The position numbers and the translations under genes were made by a program. A DNA stretch of 64,000 nt from the NCBI GenBank assembly GCA_947503525.1, contig CANNEA010000007.1, positions 124,001-188,000 of the forward strand, read 5' to 3'. Of this stretch, positions 8,140 through 16,383 are shown in pieces. Numbering within the stretch: position 1 is the stretch's first letter; every line of letters begins with the position of its first letter. Source of the stretch: an uncultured Carboxylicivirga sp. (GTDB lineage: Bacteria; Bacteroidota; Bacteroidia; Bacteroidales; Marinilabiliaceae). Under the pieces are notes generated by a model, which saw nothing but the letters and a program-made list of their open reading frames with translations, did no database searches and was not told where the DNA came from.

Positions 8140-8595
8140 ATGGATACGTTAAGTTACAAAACGATTTCAGCCAACAAGGCAACTGTCAACAAAGAATGGG
8201 TTGTTGTTGATGCTGCAGATATGGTGGTTGGTCGTTTGGCGTCGAAAGTAGCCAAATTGTTAAGAGGAAAGTATAAGCCAAATTATACACCTCATGTTGA
8301 TTGCGGTGATAATGTAATTATCTTAAACGCAGACAAAGTAAAGTTAACTGGTCAAAAATGGGACCAGCGCAAATTCTTCTACCACAGTGGTTATCCTGGT
8401 GGTCGTAAAGATGTTACTCCAGCACAATTATTTGCTGCGAAACCAGAAAGATTGGTAGAGAGAGCTGTTAAAGGTATGTTACCTAAAAACCGTCTTGGAA
8501 GCCAGTTATTCAGAAATCTTTATGTATACACTGGTACTGAGCACACTCATGAAGCTCAGAAACCTAAAGTAATTGATATTAACGCCATTAAATAA
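8140..8595 (+). CDS. rplM: 50S ribosomal protein L13
   Basis: Large-subunit ribosomal protein uL13, 151 residues, needed early in 50S assembly. Diagnostic stretches are WVVVDAADMVVGRLASKVAK, PHVDCGDNVIILNADKVKL, FYHSGYPGGRK and AVKGMLPKNRLG. Length is normal. It is the first gene of the conserved rplM-rpsI pair, with rpsI starting 5 nt after its stop. A promoter and possible structured leader lie just upstream. Confidence 0.98.
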   Translation: MDTLSYKTISANKATVNKEWVVVDAADMVVGRLASKVAKLLRGKYKPNYTPHVDCGDNVIILNADKVKLTGQKWDQRKFFYHSGYPGGRKDVTPAQLFAAKPERLVERAVKGMLPKNRLGSQLFRNLYVYTGTEHTHEAQKPKVIDINAIK

Positions 8596-8600
8596 GTAGT

Positions 8601-8987
8601 ATGGAAGTAATTAATGCTATTGGTAGAAGAAAAGAAGCAGTTGCTCGTATTTATATGAGCGAAGGAAAAGGACAGATCACCATTAACAAGCGTGACCTGG
8701 CTAACTACTTTCCGCCTGCAACATTACAATACATTGTAAAACAACCTTTAAACGTAATTGGTGTTGCTGACAACTACGACATCAAAATCAACCTTTATGG
8801 TGGTGGTATTAAAGGACAAGCAGAAGCTGTACGCCTAGCAATTTCGCGTGCACTTGTAAAAATAGACGAAGAAAACAAGCCGGCTTTAAAAGCGGAAGGT
8901 TTCATGACACGTGACTCCAGAGTGGTTGAGCGTAAGAAGCCTGGTCGTCCTAAAGCACGTAAGAGATTCCAGTTCTCTAAACGTTAA
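8601..8987 (+). CDS. rpsI: 30S ribosomal protein S9
   Basis: Small-subunit protein uS9, 128 residues, whose C-terminal tail reaches the P-site tRNA. Diagnostic parts are GRRKEAVARIYMSEGKG near the N-terminus, NLYGGGIKGQAEAVRLAISRAL in the middle and the basic tail ending KKPGRPKARKRFQFSKR with the conserved terminal SKR. Cotranscribed with rplM (5-nt gap). The start ATG at 8601 aligns with the family. Confidence 0.98.
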   Translation: MEVINAIGRRKEAVARIYMSEGKGQITINKRDLANYFPPATLQYIVKQPLNVIGVADNYDIKINLYGGGIKGQAEAVRLAISRALVKIDEENKPALKAEGFMTRDSRVVERKKPGRPKARKRFQFSKR

Positions 8988-9040
8988 TATTTGTCTGGTA
9001 TGTTTAGCATCTAAACTTTTAAGACTTCATTCTGGAAATT

Positions 9041-9070
9041 AGACCAAAAGAAGATAGACCAAAAGATAAA
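9041..9070. repeat. Tandem 15-bp repeat upstream of rpsB
   Basis: AGACCAAAAGAAGAT (9041-9055) is followed directly by AGACCAAAAGATAAA (9056-9070). It lies in the 193-bp gap between rpsI and rpsB, which also holds several TCTAA/AATCTA words and no gene. Whether it acts in rpsB expression or is a replication slippage product cannot be told. Confidence 0.6.
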
Positions 9071-9180
9071 AGATTGAACTATTAATCTTAAAATCTAACA
9101 GTCTAGCATCTATTAATCTAAATGAATAACTACTTAAGAGTTGATTTAAACAGAAAGTAAACAACTTAAAAAATTAAAAA

Positions 9181-10056
9181 ATGCCAAGAGTTAATTTCGA
9201 GGAATTATTAGAAGCCGGAGTACATTTCGGTCACCTAAAAAGAAAGTGGAACCCAGCTATGTCGCCTTACATTTTTATGGAGCGTAATGGCATTCACATT
9301 CTGGATTTACATAAAACAGCTGTTAAAATCGACGAAGCTGCTGAAGCACTTAAACAGATTGCAAAATCAGGTCGGAAAGTGTTATTCGTAGCAACCAAGA
9401 AACAAGCTAAAGAAATCATTGCTGATAAAGTTGGTGGTGTAAACATGCCTTACGTGGTTGAAAGATGGCCAGGTGGTATGTTAACTAACTTCCCTACAAT
9501 CCGTAAGGCAGTGAAGAAGATGACTTCTATTGATAAATTGATGGTAGATCCTTCATGGAAAAACTTATCAAAAAGGGAAAGACTTCAAATTACCCGTCAG
9601 CGTGCTAAACTAGACAAGACTTTAGGTAGTATTGCTGATTTGACTCGTCTTCCTGCGGCTATGTTCGTTATTGACGTAATGAAAGAACACATTGCTGTAA
9701 AAGAAGCTATCCGCTTAAATATCCCGGTTTTTGGAATCGTTGACACTAACTCTGATCCTGCACCGATTGATTTTGTGATCCCAGCGAATGATGACGCCAC
9801 AAAGTCTATCGAGTTAATTACCGAAGTAATGGTAAAAGCTATTCAGGAAGGATTAAGCGAGCGTAAAGTAGAAAAAGATAGCGAAGGTTCGAAAGAGAAG
9901 AGACCTGCTCGAAACAAAAAGGCTGATCCTGCAAAGGCTAAAGCTAAAAAAGAAGATAACGTAGCTAAAGAAACACCTAAGGCAACTGAAGCTCCTAAAG
10001 CTGAAAAAGCACCGGAAGCTCCAGAAACTCCAAGTGAAGAAACTACAAAAGAGTAA
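9181..10056 (+). CDS. rpsB: 30S ribosomal protein S2 with long charged C-terminal tail
   Basis: Small-subunit protein uS2. The core is unmistakable: VNFEELLEAGVHFGHLKRKW at the start, FVATKKQAKEII, YVVERWPGGMLTNFPTIRK and FGIVDTNSDPAPIDFVIPAN. The core ends near residue 225; the remaining 65 or so residues are a low-complexity tail rich in Lys, Ala, Glu and Pro (KATEAPKAEKAPEAPETP) that makes the protein about 50 residues longer than the E. coli protein. It is followed after 30 nt by tsf, the usual rpsB-tsf order. Confidence 0.97.
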   Translation: MPRVNFEELLEAGVHFGHLKRKWNPAMSPYIFMERNGIHILDLHKTAVKIDEAAEALKQIAKSGRKVLFVATKKQAKEIIADKVGGVNMPYVVERWPGGMLTNFPTIRKAVKKMTSIDKLMVDPSWKNLSKRERLQITRQRAKLDKTLGSIADLTRLPAAMFVIDVMKEHIAVKEAIRLNIPVFGIVDTNSDPAPIDFVIPANDDATKSIELITEVMVKAIQEGLSERKVEKDSEGSKEKRPARNKKADPAKAKAKKEDNVAKETPKATEAPKAEKAPEAPETPSEETTKE

Positions 10057-10086
10057 TTCGATTTTAATTCTTAAAAAAGATATATC

Positions 10087-10914
10087 ATGGCTATTACTGC
10101 TGCTGACGTAAGCAAATTAAGAAAAAGTACCGGTGCCGGTATGATGGATTGTAAAAAAGCTTTAACTGAAGCTGAGGGCGATTTTGACAAAGCTGTTGAA
10201 ATCATCCGTAAAAAAGGACAAGCTATCGCCAACAAACGTGCCGACAGAGATGCTACTGAAGGTGTTGTTTTGTCTAAAGTAACTGCTGACAAGAAAAGAG
10301 GTGCGTTAATCGTGCTTAATTGCGAAACTGATTTCGTTGCTAAAAACGAAAGCTATGTTGACTTCGCAATGACTATTCTTGACTTGGCTATTGCTGAAAA
10401 TCCTGCTGACTTAGATGCATTAAAAGCACTTGAGTTAAACGGTCGTCCTGTTTCTGAAGTTGTTTCAGAACAAAGTGGTGTGATTGGTGAAAAATTAGAT
10501 TTAGCTACTTATGAAACATTATCGGCTGAATCTGTTGTTGCCTACATCCACGCTGGCAACAAATTAGCTACTTTGGTTGGTTTCAACCAGGAAGGTGTTG
10601 ATGAGCAAGTTGGTAAAGACGTTGCAATGCAAACTGCTGCAATGGCTCCTGTTGCTGTTAACTCAGATAGCGTACCTGCTGACGTAAAAGAAAAAGAGCT
10701 TGAAATTGGTAAAGAATTAGCTCGTAACGAAGGAAAACCAGAAGCAATGTTGGAAAAGATTGCAATGGGTCGTTTGAACAAATTCTTCAAAGAAAGCACT
10801 TTAATGGAGCAAGCATTTGTTAAGGATAACAAGGTTTCTATTAAGAAATACCTTGATTCTTCAAGCAAAGGATTAGAAGCTGTTGACTTCAAACGTCATA
10901 CTTTAAATGCATAA
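10087..10914 (+). CDS. tsf: Elongation factor Ts
   Basis: Guanine nucleotide exchange factor for EF-Tu, 275 residues. The N-terminal UBA-like domain reads KLRKSTGAGMMDCKKALTEA and is followed by the exchange motif LNCETDFVAKNESYV (TDFVAKN). The core domain and C-terminal module are complete, with MEQAFVKDNKVSIKKYL close to the end. Cotranscribed with rpsB and closed by a strong terminator 22 nt after the stop. Confidence 0.98.
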   Translation: MAITAADVSKLRKSTGAGMMDCKKALTEAEGDFDKAVEIIRKKGQAIANKRADRDATEGVVLSKVTADKKRGALIVLNCETDFVAKNESYVDFAMTILDLAIAENPADLDALKALELNGRPVSEVVSEQSGVIGEKLDLATYETLSAESVVAYIHAGNKLATLVGFNQEGVDEQVGKDVAMQTAAMAPVAVNSDSVPADVKEKELEIGKELARNEGKPEAMLEKIAMGRLNKFFKESTLMEQAFVKDNKVSIKKYLDSSSKGLEAVDFKRHTLNA

Positions 10915-10936
10915 GATATATATCTAGCATATAGTA

Positions 10937-10967
10937 AAAGGGAGCTCGTTTGAGCTCCCTTTTTTTA
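10937..10967 (+). terminator. rho-independent terminator after tsf
   Basis: Perfect 11-bp stem AAAGGGAGCTC (10937-10947) and GAGCTCCCTTT (10952-10962), 4-nt loop GTTT, followed by a T-run. It ends the rpsB-tsf transcript. Confidence 0.93.
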
Positions 10968-11189
10968 TGCTCTTACCTTAATTCACATTTACTACCCATC
11001 CTCCAAAACTTTCTATACTCTCAATACATTACTCCTACTCCCGCCTGAATTTAGTTCATCATCTTACGCCAACATTGAGGAGTTGAACAATTGGGTAAAT
11101 GCTTAAGAAAAAGTAGGCCTCATTACATTTGGCGATACACCACCTCCTTTAAGTCCTACTGTCTTGTTTTCAATCACCTGGAGTTATCT
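10968..11189. other. Gap between tsf terminator and cassette-like region
   Basis: No gene or RNA is visible. Short phrases such as TTTGGCGATACACCACC and AAGTCCT resemble words of the intergenic repeats further right, which may mean a decayed copy, but the match is too weak to call. Confidence 0.4.
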
Positions 11190-11352
11190 GGATTTAATCT
11201 ATTTAACAAGACTTTATTGGATATACATATTGTTTAATATAAATTTAATCTGGCTTATGTGTAGTTGAACTAAGTATTCTAAACTATTAATTACAGATAT
11301 TCGATGCATAGTAAATAAAATACTAGTGCTTTATATTGGGTAGTTGTAAAAC
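11190..11352. repeat. Long dispersed repeat, copy 1 (before cassette A)
   Basis: About 160 bp related to 14630-14814. The first 80 bp are close to 90 percent identical (GGATTTAATCT..TTTAACAAGA..TTTATTGGATAT in both) and the similarity continues with small gaps to a common end TAGTTGTAAAAC here and TAGTCGTACAAC there. Each copy stops just before a gene of the same-strand array. The last 10 bases (11343-11352) are the gene-specific 5' box of cassette A. Confidence 0.85.
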
Positions 11353-11359
11353 ATATAAG

Positions 11360-12253
11360 ATGACCATACTGCAAAAAACAATAATTATAATGTGTTTACT
11401 TTCTTTTTTTGGTTGTAAAGGACAACAATCAGATAAATTAAAATCATATGAAAGTCTAAGTGAAGATTTAAAAACTAAGTATCGCGTAGAATTAAATCAT
11501 GATTCGGACAAAGATTTTGATACAGAATTTACAAGAACAACAGATTTGAAGTTCAAGCTAATTGATTCATATGGTTTTGATGCGGTTAAACTTATATTCG
11601 AGAAACGACATAGTAATAAGCTTTATTTATTAGGGGATTTTCCTGAAGATTGTCCCTGGTTTAAATTTAACGACCTTACTAAAACGAAATTCATTGATAG
11701 AAATTTTAAACCAATTAGCACTCATATTCCAACTCTTTTAAAATCAATGAAAGAAAGATGCTTGTTTATTTATTGTGAACAAGCTGATACCACATGGCAT
11801 CTACATTACTTACTTAGAATGAAATTATATGATAATCGAGATTACTACAGGGTTTATACAGGAGGTGCACCTTTATTAAACGCTGAGTTAAATGCCGAAC
11901 TAAAAAAGTATGATTGGCACATTCCTAAAGACTTAAATGAGTTTTATAAAATACATAATGGGTTTGGAGAAATTTATGATGCGCATTTCGTGATGAACAA
12001 TAATGATATTCGCGTAATGGGAGAAATGATGAATCCAATTTGTAAAGAGCAGAATTCATTTCCAGAGGATTATAAGTTTGACGATTTACTTGAATTTTTT
12101 CCTGATGGGGCTGGGAATGCACAATGCTTTTATCGATATAATTCAAATAATAATTTGACTGTTGATTGGGACCATGAAACATGGGAAGTATCAAATCAAA
12201 TGGGATTCTTTGAGTTTATTAATCAAAGGATGTCAGAAATAGATGAGGAATAA
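11360..12253 (+). CDS. Lipoprotein with SMI1/KNR4 (SUKH)-like domain, cassette A
   Basis: A 297-residue predicted lipoprotein. The signal peptide MTILQKTIIIMCLLSFFGCK ends in a lipobox-like FFGC. The last 120 residues resemble the SMI1/KNR4 (SUKH) fold: WHIPKDLNEFYKIHNGFGEI, LLEFFPDGAGNAQCFYRY and VDWDHETWEVSNQMGFFEFI. SUKH proteins are often immunity or regulatory modules; the partner is not visible here. A TTG at 11336 is in frame, but the ATG at 11360 gives the signal peptide. The gene is bracketed by inverted boxes GTTGTAAAAC (11343-11352) and GTTTTACAAC (12258-12267), which are exact reverse complements. Coding is AT-rich, like the neighbouring array genes. Confidence 0.75.
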   Translation: MTILQKTIIIMCLLSFFGCKGQQSDKLKSYESLSEDLKTKYRVELNHDSDKDFDTEFTRTTDLKFKLIDSYGFDAVKLIFEKRHSNKLYLLGDFPEDCPWFKFNDLTKTKFIDRNFKPISTHIPTLLKSMKERCLFIYCEQADTTWHLHYLLRMKLYDNRDYYRVYTGGAPLLNAELNAELKKYDWHIPKDLNEFYKIHNGFGEIYDAHFVMNNNDIRVMGEMMNPICKEQNSFPEDYKFDDLLEFFPDGAGNAQCFYRYNSNNNLTVDWDHETWEVSNQMGFFEFINQRMSEIDEE

Positions 12254-12257
12254 ATAC

Positions 12258-12456
12258 GTTTTACAACACGCTAGTATAAAGCATATGGCATTTGTGATTA
12301 CTTGGCAAGTATGTAGCTTCGATGAACACCACCAAATCCTTGATTTGTCCTTAAAAGGAAAAGTTAAAACAAAATACAAGGCTTTGGCTCAGCTCTATTT
12401 GGAAAGGAAGTACAGTCAATATCCCCTTTCGATGCCATGCAGCCATCGTTAGCTGC
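12258..12456. repeat. Cassette-type intergenic repeat A-to-B
   Basis: Starts with the cassette A box GTTTTACAAC (12258-12267) and ends with the cassette B box GTTAGCTGC (12448-12456). The body begins ACGCTAGTATAAAGC, contains TAGCTTCGATGAACACC and GGCTTTGGCTCAGCT, and closes with GCCATGCAGCCATC. These words recur in the repeats at 14445, 17085 and 18495. An 8-bp hairpin CATGCAGC/GCTGCATG lies over the right end. A 69-codon frame crossing it is not considered a gene. Confidence 0.8.
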
Positions 12457-12476
12457 ATGCAAAAAATAAAATCTAT

Positions 12477-13448
12477 ATGAAAAGAATACAAATAATCTAT
12501 TATCTATTTACAGTAATCCTGAGTTCGACGCTATTACAATCCTGTAAATTTGGTGAAAATCAAAATCAAACTACCAAAAAGCAGATGGAAGATTATGCAT
12601 ACGCTGATTGGAAATACAAATCTCTAAAAGTTGGTGATACGTTAAATATGGCTTATGCAGATATTGGGAATACATTAGACCCTATGGTCGTGTTATTACA
12701 CGGAGAGCCGAACAGTTCATTTGTTTACAGAGAAATAGCACCACCTATCGTTAAAAGAGGATTTCGTGTCATTATGCCCGATTTGATTGGCTTCGGGCAC
12801 TCGGAAAAACCAAGTAATACCGAAACCATAACATATTCTAATCATACTAAGTGGTTAAGTGATTTTTTCCAAACTTTAAATCTGAAAAATGTAAATCTTT
12901 ATGCCCACGATTGGGGTGCAATGATTTCTCTACGGATAGTCGCTGAACAACCCGAAATATTCGAAAAAGTCGCCATTTCATATGGATACCTTCACGATGG
13001 TACCGAGGGTATTCCTGAGAGTTTTAAGGGTTTTAAAGAATATGCGAAGAAAGATGCAAATTTCTCTGCAGGTAACATTATGAACTGGGGATCCTACAAG
13101 AAATTATCCGATTCAATAATAGCAAAATATGATGAACCCTTCAAAAATACCGATTTCGTCGCCGCAAGAAGATTCCCTTGGTTGATTCCTGAAAATCCAA
13201 GTGATCAAGAAGCTATACTTAACAAGAAACTAAATGAGGAATTAAAGAATTTCAATAAGCCATTTATTACCATATGGGGTAACCACAATGATCCGATGTG
13301 GGTGGGAAAAGATTCAATTCTACAAAAGAATATTAAAGGGGCACAAAATCAGAAACATTATTTACTGGAGTCGAATCACTTCATACAAGAAGATAAGCCT
13401 GAGGAACTTGTTGAAATCCTAATCGAATTTTTCAAAAAGAATAACTGA
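12477..13448 (+). CDS. Haloalkane dehalogenase-like alpha/beta hydrolase lipoprotein, cassette B
   Basis: An exported alpha/beta-hydrolase of 323 residues. The signal peptide ends at a lipobox (LLQSC). The oxyanion region is LLHGEPNSSFVYRE, the nucleophile elbow AHDWGAMISLRI places an Asp nucleophile next to a Trp, and the catalytic His is in ESNHFIQED. HGEP plus HDWG is the haloalkane dehalogenase subfamily I pattern (DhlA-like), so hydrolysis of a halogenated or epoxide-like substrate is possible; a fluoroacetate or epoxide hydrolase relative is the alternative. Flanked by GTTAGCTGC (12448-12456) and its exact reverse complement GCAGCTAAC (13456-13464). Confidence 0.85.
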   Translation: MKRIQIIYYLFTVILSSTLLQSCKFGENQNQTTKKQMEDYAYADWKYKSLKVGDTLNMAYADIGNTLDPMVVLLHGEPNSSFVYREIAPPIVKRGFRVIMPDLIGFGHSEKPSNTETITYSNHTKWLSDFFQTLNLKNVNLYAHDWGAMISLRIVAEQPEIFEKVAISYGYLHDGTEGIPESFKGFKEYAKKDANFSAGNIMNWGSYKKLSDSIIAKYDEPFKNTDFVAARRFPWLIPENPSDQEAILNKKLNEELKNFNKPFITIWGNHNDPMWVGKDSILQKNIKGAQNQKHYLLESNHFIQEDKPEELVEILIEFFKKNN

Positions 13449-13455
13449 AAAGCCA

Positions 13456-13582
13456 GCAGCTAACAACGTATATAAAAAATAGCAGTTTAATCGCTTAATC
13501 GAAATAAAATAAGGTCTGTAATAATCCGAAAAGTTAGCACTTAAAAATCTGCGACTTTTCATTTACTAGACCGTTGTAGCCA
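13456..13582. repeat. Cassette-type intergenic repeat B-to-C (attC-sized)
   Basis: A 127-bp spacer beginning with the cassette B box GCAGCTAAC (13456-13464) plus AACG, and ending with CCGTTGTAGCCA, of which GTTGTAGCCA (13573-13582) is the cassette C box. Its size, the GCTAACAACG start and the CCGTT end are the closest in this window to an integron attC site. The middle differs from the longer spacers. Confidence 0.7.
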
Positions 13583-13587
13583 ATAAT

Positions 13588-14439
13588 ATGAGACGAATCA
13601 GACACTTAATAGCAATACTTGTAATTGGGATAAATATATATCCTTGCATTCCTGATACAATAAAGATTTTTAAAACTGGTGGAGGACCATTTGGATTTGG
13701 AATAATGCTAATTCCGATTTTATTGATTATTCATTTATCGCTTATATCAGCGGTATTGACTTTTACGAAAAAATATAATCGTAAAAATGGATTGATAGTT
13801 TTTAATGTAATCGGATTGCTTGTTGGATTCTTTTATATTTACATGTGGCTTACTATAGATTCAAAGCCTATTGCTAAAATAAATAAAAACAGATTTGATT
13901 TAAACTCCAGCTTGATTATAGATTTTCATCGTGACGATAGATTGAATCCTAATAATCCTGATTTTCAATTTAACACAATTGCGTCATTTCATATTGACTT
14001 GAATAATAATGAAAAAGCTGATACGATATACCTAAAAAGACTTAAAGGTTGGGAGAATGACCCTGGCGATTTTCATCAAATCCAAATTAAGACAGATAAT
14101 AGCCTTGCTTGGACTGAAACCAATTTTGACGGTTGGGTGCGTTTTGATAATAATTATCACATTCCCGATTCGGTGAAAAGACTTAACCAACTTGATACGG
14201 ATTTGCTATTAATCACAGATTTCGAAGACACTAAAATCCTTTGTTTATTTGGTTGGGTTTATGCAAGTGAATCAGGACTTTTGACAATAATTGATTTTAG
14301 TTCAGACCAACCAAGAATAATGATAAATAAAAATCTGGATTTAGTTGGCATTGACAATAAAAAAATAACTTTTCAACAGTCGAATGAAAAGTACTGGATT
14401 GAGACTTTAAACAACAGAATATTAATGATATGCGAATGA
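13588..14439 (+). CDS. Membrane protein of unknown function, cassette C
   Basis: A 283-residue protein I do not recognise. Three hydrophobic segments occupy about residues 5-22, 30-60 (GFGIMLIPILLIIHLSLISAVLTF) and 70-92 (LIVFNVIGLLVGFFYIYMWL). The C-terminal two thirds form a hydrophilic, probably beta-rich domain with DLNNNEKADTIYLKRLKG, and would lie outside the inner membrane. Start ATG at 13588 is 5 nt after its 5' box. Flanked by GTTGTAGCCA (13573-13582) and the exact reverse complement TGGCTACAAC (14445-14454, 5 nt after the stop). Confidence 0.75.
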   Translation: MRRIRHLIAILVIGINIYPCIPDTIKIFKTGGGPFGFGIMLIPILLIIHLSLISAVLTFTKKYNRKNGLIVFNVIGLLVGFFYIYMWLTIDSKPIAKINKNRFDLNSSLIIDFHRDDRLNPNNPDFQFNTIASFHIDLNNNEKADTIYLKRLKGWENDPGDFHQIQIKTDNSLAWTETNFDGWVRFDNNYHIPDSVKRLNQLDTDLLLITDFEDTKILCLFGWVYASESGLLTIIDFSSDQPRIMINKNLDLVGIDNKKITFQQSNEKYWIETLNNRILMICE

Positions 14440-14444
14440 TTCAC

Positions 14445-14628
14445 TGGCTACAACACGCTGCTATAGCGCATTTCGGGATTCAAGTATTTTGGTAAGTCCT
14501 TAGCTTCGGCGACCAGCGCCAAATCACCGATTTATGAACGTTTTAATAGTATTATAAGGTGTTCATGATTTACAATTGGTATAAAAATGAAAAGGTAATC
14601 ATTAAGTATATCCTGAAAACTGAGTATT
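14445..14628. repeat. Cassette-type intergenic repeat C-to-D, first part
   Basis: Begins with the cassette C box TGGCTACAAC (14445-14454), then ACGCTGCTATAGCGCATTTC with a small hairpin CGCT/AGCG, then TTTTGGTAAGTCCTTAGC, TTCGGCGACCAGCGCC and GATTTATGAACG. Over about 130 bp it is nearly identical to 18498-18630. The right end is lost and a copy of the long dispersed repeat (14630-14814) follows. Confidence 0.85.
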
Positions 14629-14629
14629 T

Positions 14630-14814
14630 GGATTTAATCTGTTTAACAAGAGTTTATTGGATATGCATATTGTTTAATATAAATTTAGTCTGGTTTTAGC
14701 TGTAGTTGAAACAAGCATTCCAAAACTTTTAAAATGTATATATTCAGGATATAAGCTATACAAGCATAGCAAATAAATAAAATACTACTTCTTTACATCG
14801 AGTAGTCGTACAAC
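14630..14814. repeat. Long dispersed repeat, copy 2 (before cassette D)
   Basis: Second copy of the repeat at 11190-11352, ending TAGTCGTACAAC. The final GTCGTACAAC (14805-14814) is the counterpart of cassette A's 5' box. The reverse complement of this box agrees at 7 of 10 positions, all differences being transitions, with GTTGCACAAT (16114-16123) just after gene D. The stretch 14815-14927 before gene D has no recognisable feature. Confidence 0.8.
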
Positions 14815-14927
14815 ATTCCCCACACCCCGCAAAGGCAGAGTTTAAATCTTAGGGTAAGGAGCGAATATAGCGGGAAACATTAAATTTAAAATTTGACCTT
14901 AGTCACAATAAACAGAAACGATATAAT

Positions 14928-16109
14928 ATGCAACAAATAGTTACACTGATATTTATTTTCATTTTCGGGATTACATTTGCTCAGAATAATGCAATTGCAG
15001 ATGCAAATAAACTGATTGAAAATAAAAAGTATGAATCTGCAATTAAAGTATTAAATAATGCAGACCCGACAAATGAAAATCCAGAACTAGTTATTGCAAA
15101 AACAGATTTATATTTAAAATACTTCGTTTCAAGTATGATGCATAAAATGTTTGCCTTAACTGATTTGGAACCGGACCAAGATGTTATGAATATTCGAGGA
15201 AGTGAAGGTAGTTTTGCAATGTTTACTTTTGCTCCTGATTCTGTTTTAAATCCTTTAATTGAGAAATATCCTGATAATTATAATTTGAGAAAATCACTTG
15301 GACATTATTATCATGAGGTACATTTAAAATACCAGCAGAACTGGCTTGAGCCTGATTCGATTGTGATTAAGCGATTCTATGATAATTACAAGATTGCTTA
15401 TGACAACGGGATTTATGATTACTGGTCAGCTTATGGATTAGGATATGCATATTTAATGCAACAAGATTATCAATCTGCAATTCCTTATTTAGAAAAATCG
15501 ACAGAACTAAAAAAGGATTACCCATCAAGTCATTATAATCTTGCATATGCCTATTTGTACACTGACCAAAGAGAAAAAGGAATTGAAAGTGCTAAATCAG
15601 CAATGGATATTTATGATTACCCTCAGTACAAAGCCGATGCAGCAAGAATGATTGCTGTAATGTATAATGAACTTGAGGATTCTGAAAATGCGATTGACTT
15701 TTACAAACAAGCTGATAAAATTCAACCTAATGACTACTATACCTTAAAACCATTGCTTGACATTGAATTATCACTCAACAACAAACATTATCAAGATAGG
15801 ACTGAACAATTTTTCTCAATAGCGCCAGGTAATCCAACTATATATCAGGATTTAATGGAAATGTATTGGAATTATGAGAAAGTTGATGAGTTACTCGTTT
15901 TTTTGACCTTGCAACATGATAATTATCTTTCCAACAATAAAGTAAACGGGAACCTGTATTTTTATAAGGCCGTGATTCAGTATGATAAAGAGAACTTTAC
16001 AGATTCTAAGACCAATTTTGAAAAATCACGGGAGATATTTAAAAAAGTATACGGATCAGATCATAAAGTATTTGAGGTAATAGATTCCTATACAGAAGAG
16101 ATTAATTAA
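14928..16109 (+). CDS. Secreted TPR-repeat protein, cassette D
   Basis: A 393-residue exported tetratricopeptide protein. The signal peptide MQQIVTLIFIFIFGITFAQ is followed by an initial TPR-like pair of helices, then clear repeats at about 165-270: GLGYAYLMQQDYQSAIPYLE, YNLAYAYLYTDQREKGIES and MYNELEDSENAIDFYKQADK. No enzymatic domain is seen, so it probably acts as a periplasmic or surface scaffold. The 3' flank GTTGCACAAT (16114-16123) and the body AATAAATATAGGTCATTTGGC that follows resemble the starts of the other cassette spacers, but less closely. Confidence 0.8.
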   Translation: MQQIVTLIFIFIFGITFAQNNAIADANKLIENKKYESAIKVLNNADPTNENPELVIAKTDLYLKYFVSSMMHKMFALTDLEPDQDVMNIRGSEGSFAMFTFAPDSVLNPLIEKYPDNYNLRKSLGHYYHEVHLKYQQNWLEPDSIVIKRFYDNYKIAYDNGIYDYWSAYGLGYAYLMQQDYQSAIPYLEKSTELKKDYPSSHYNLAYAYLYTDQREKGIESAKSAMDIYDYPQYKADAARMIAVMYNELEDSENAIDFYKQADKIQPNDYYTLKPLLDIELSLNNKHYQDRTEQFFSIAPGNPTIYQDLMEMYWNYEKVDELLVFLTLQHDNYLSNNKVNGNLYFYKAVIQYDKENFTDSKTNFEKSREIFKKVYGSDHKVFEVIDSYTEEIN

Positions 16110-16113
16110 TTAC

Positions 16114-16383
16114 GTTGCACAATAATAAATATAGGTCATTTGGCGGATGCTACTATTTATGTGGATGTAAGTAATTCATAAAACATATTGCGGTTTGATA
16201 GCTTGGTGCTTCAAAATGAATTGAGAACTAAAGAACTATCAGTAAGCTTAGAAACTAATTAGGGTAAAGTCTAATCTATAACTTTTGTAAACGTGTATCT
16301 TAACGAACAGCAAATCGAAATAATGCTCAAGTTAGATTTGAACATAGTACTAGAGAGAATAACAAATAATCCATTAATTCAAG
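16114..16383. repeat. Divergent cassette-type spacer D-to-E
   Basis: The first 35 bp (box GTTGCACAAT, then AATAAATATAGGTCATTTGG) follow the pattern of the other spacers (CAAC, ATA, GC, TTTGGC). The remainder to the rhomboid gene shows no match to them, and I cannot find a 5' box before gene E. Confidence 0.4.

Noticed and set aside
12243-12452. 69-codon open frame after cassette A
   Set aside because: It lies entirely within the intergenic repeat, whose words recur in other spacers without an open frame, and the translation has no recognisable pattern.
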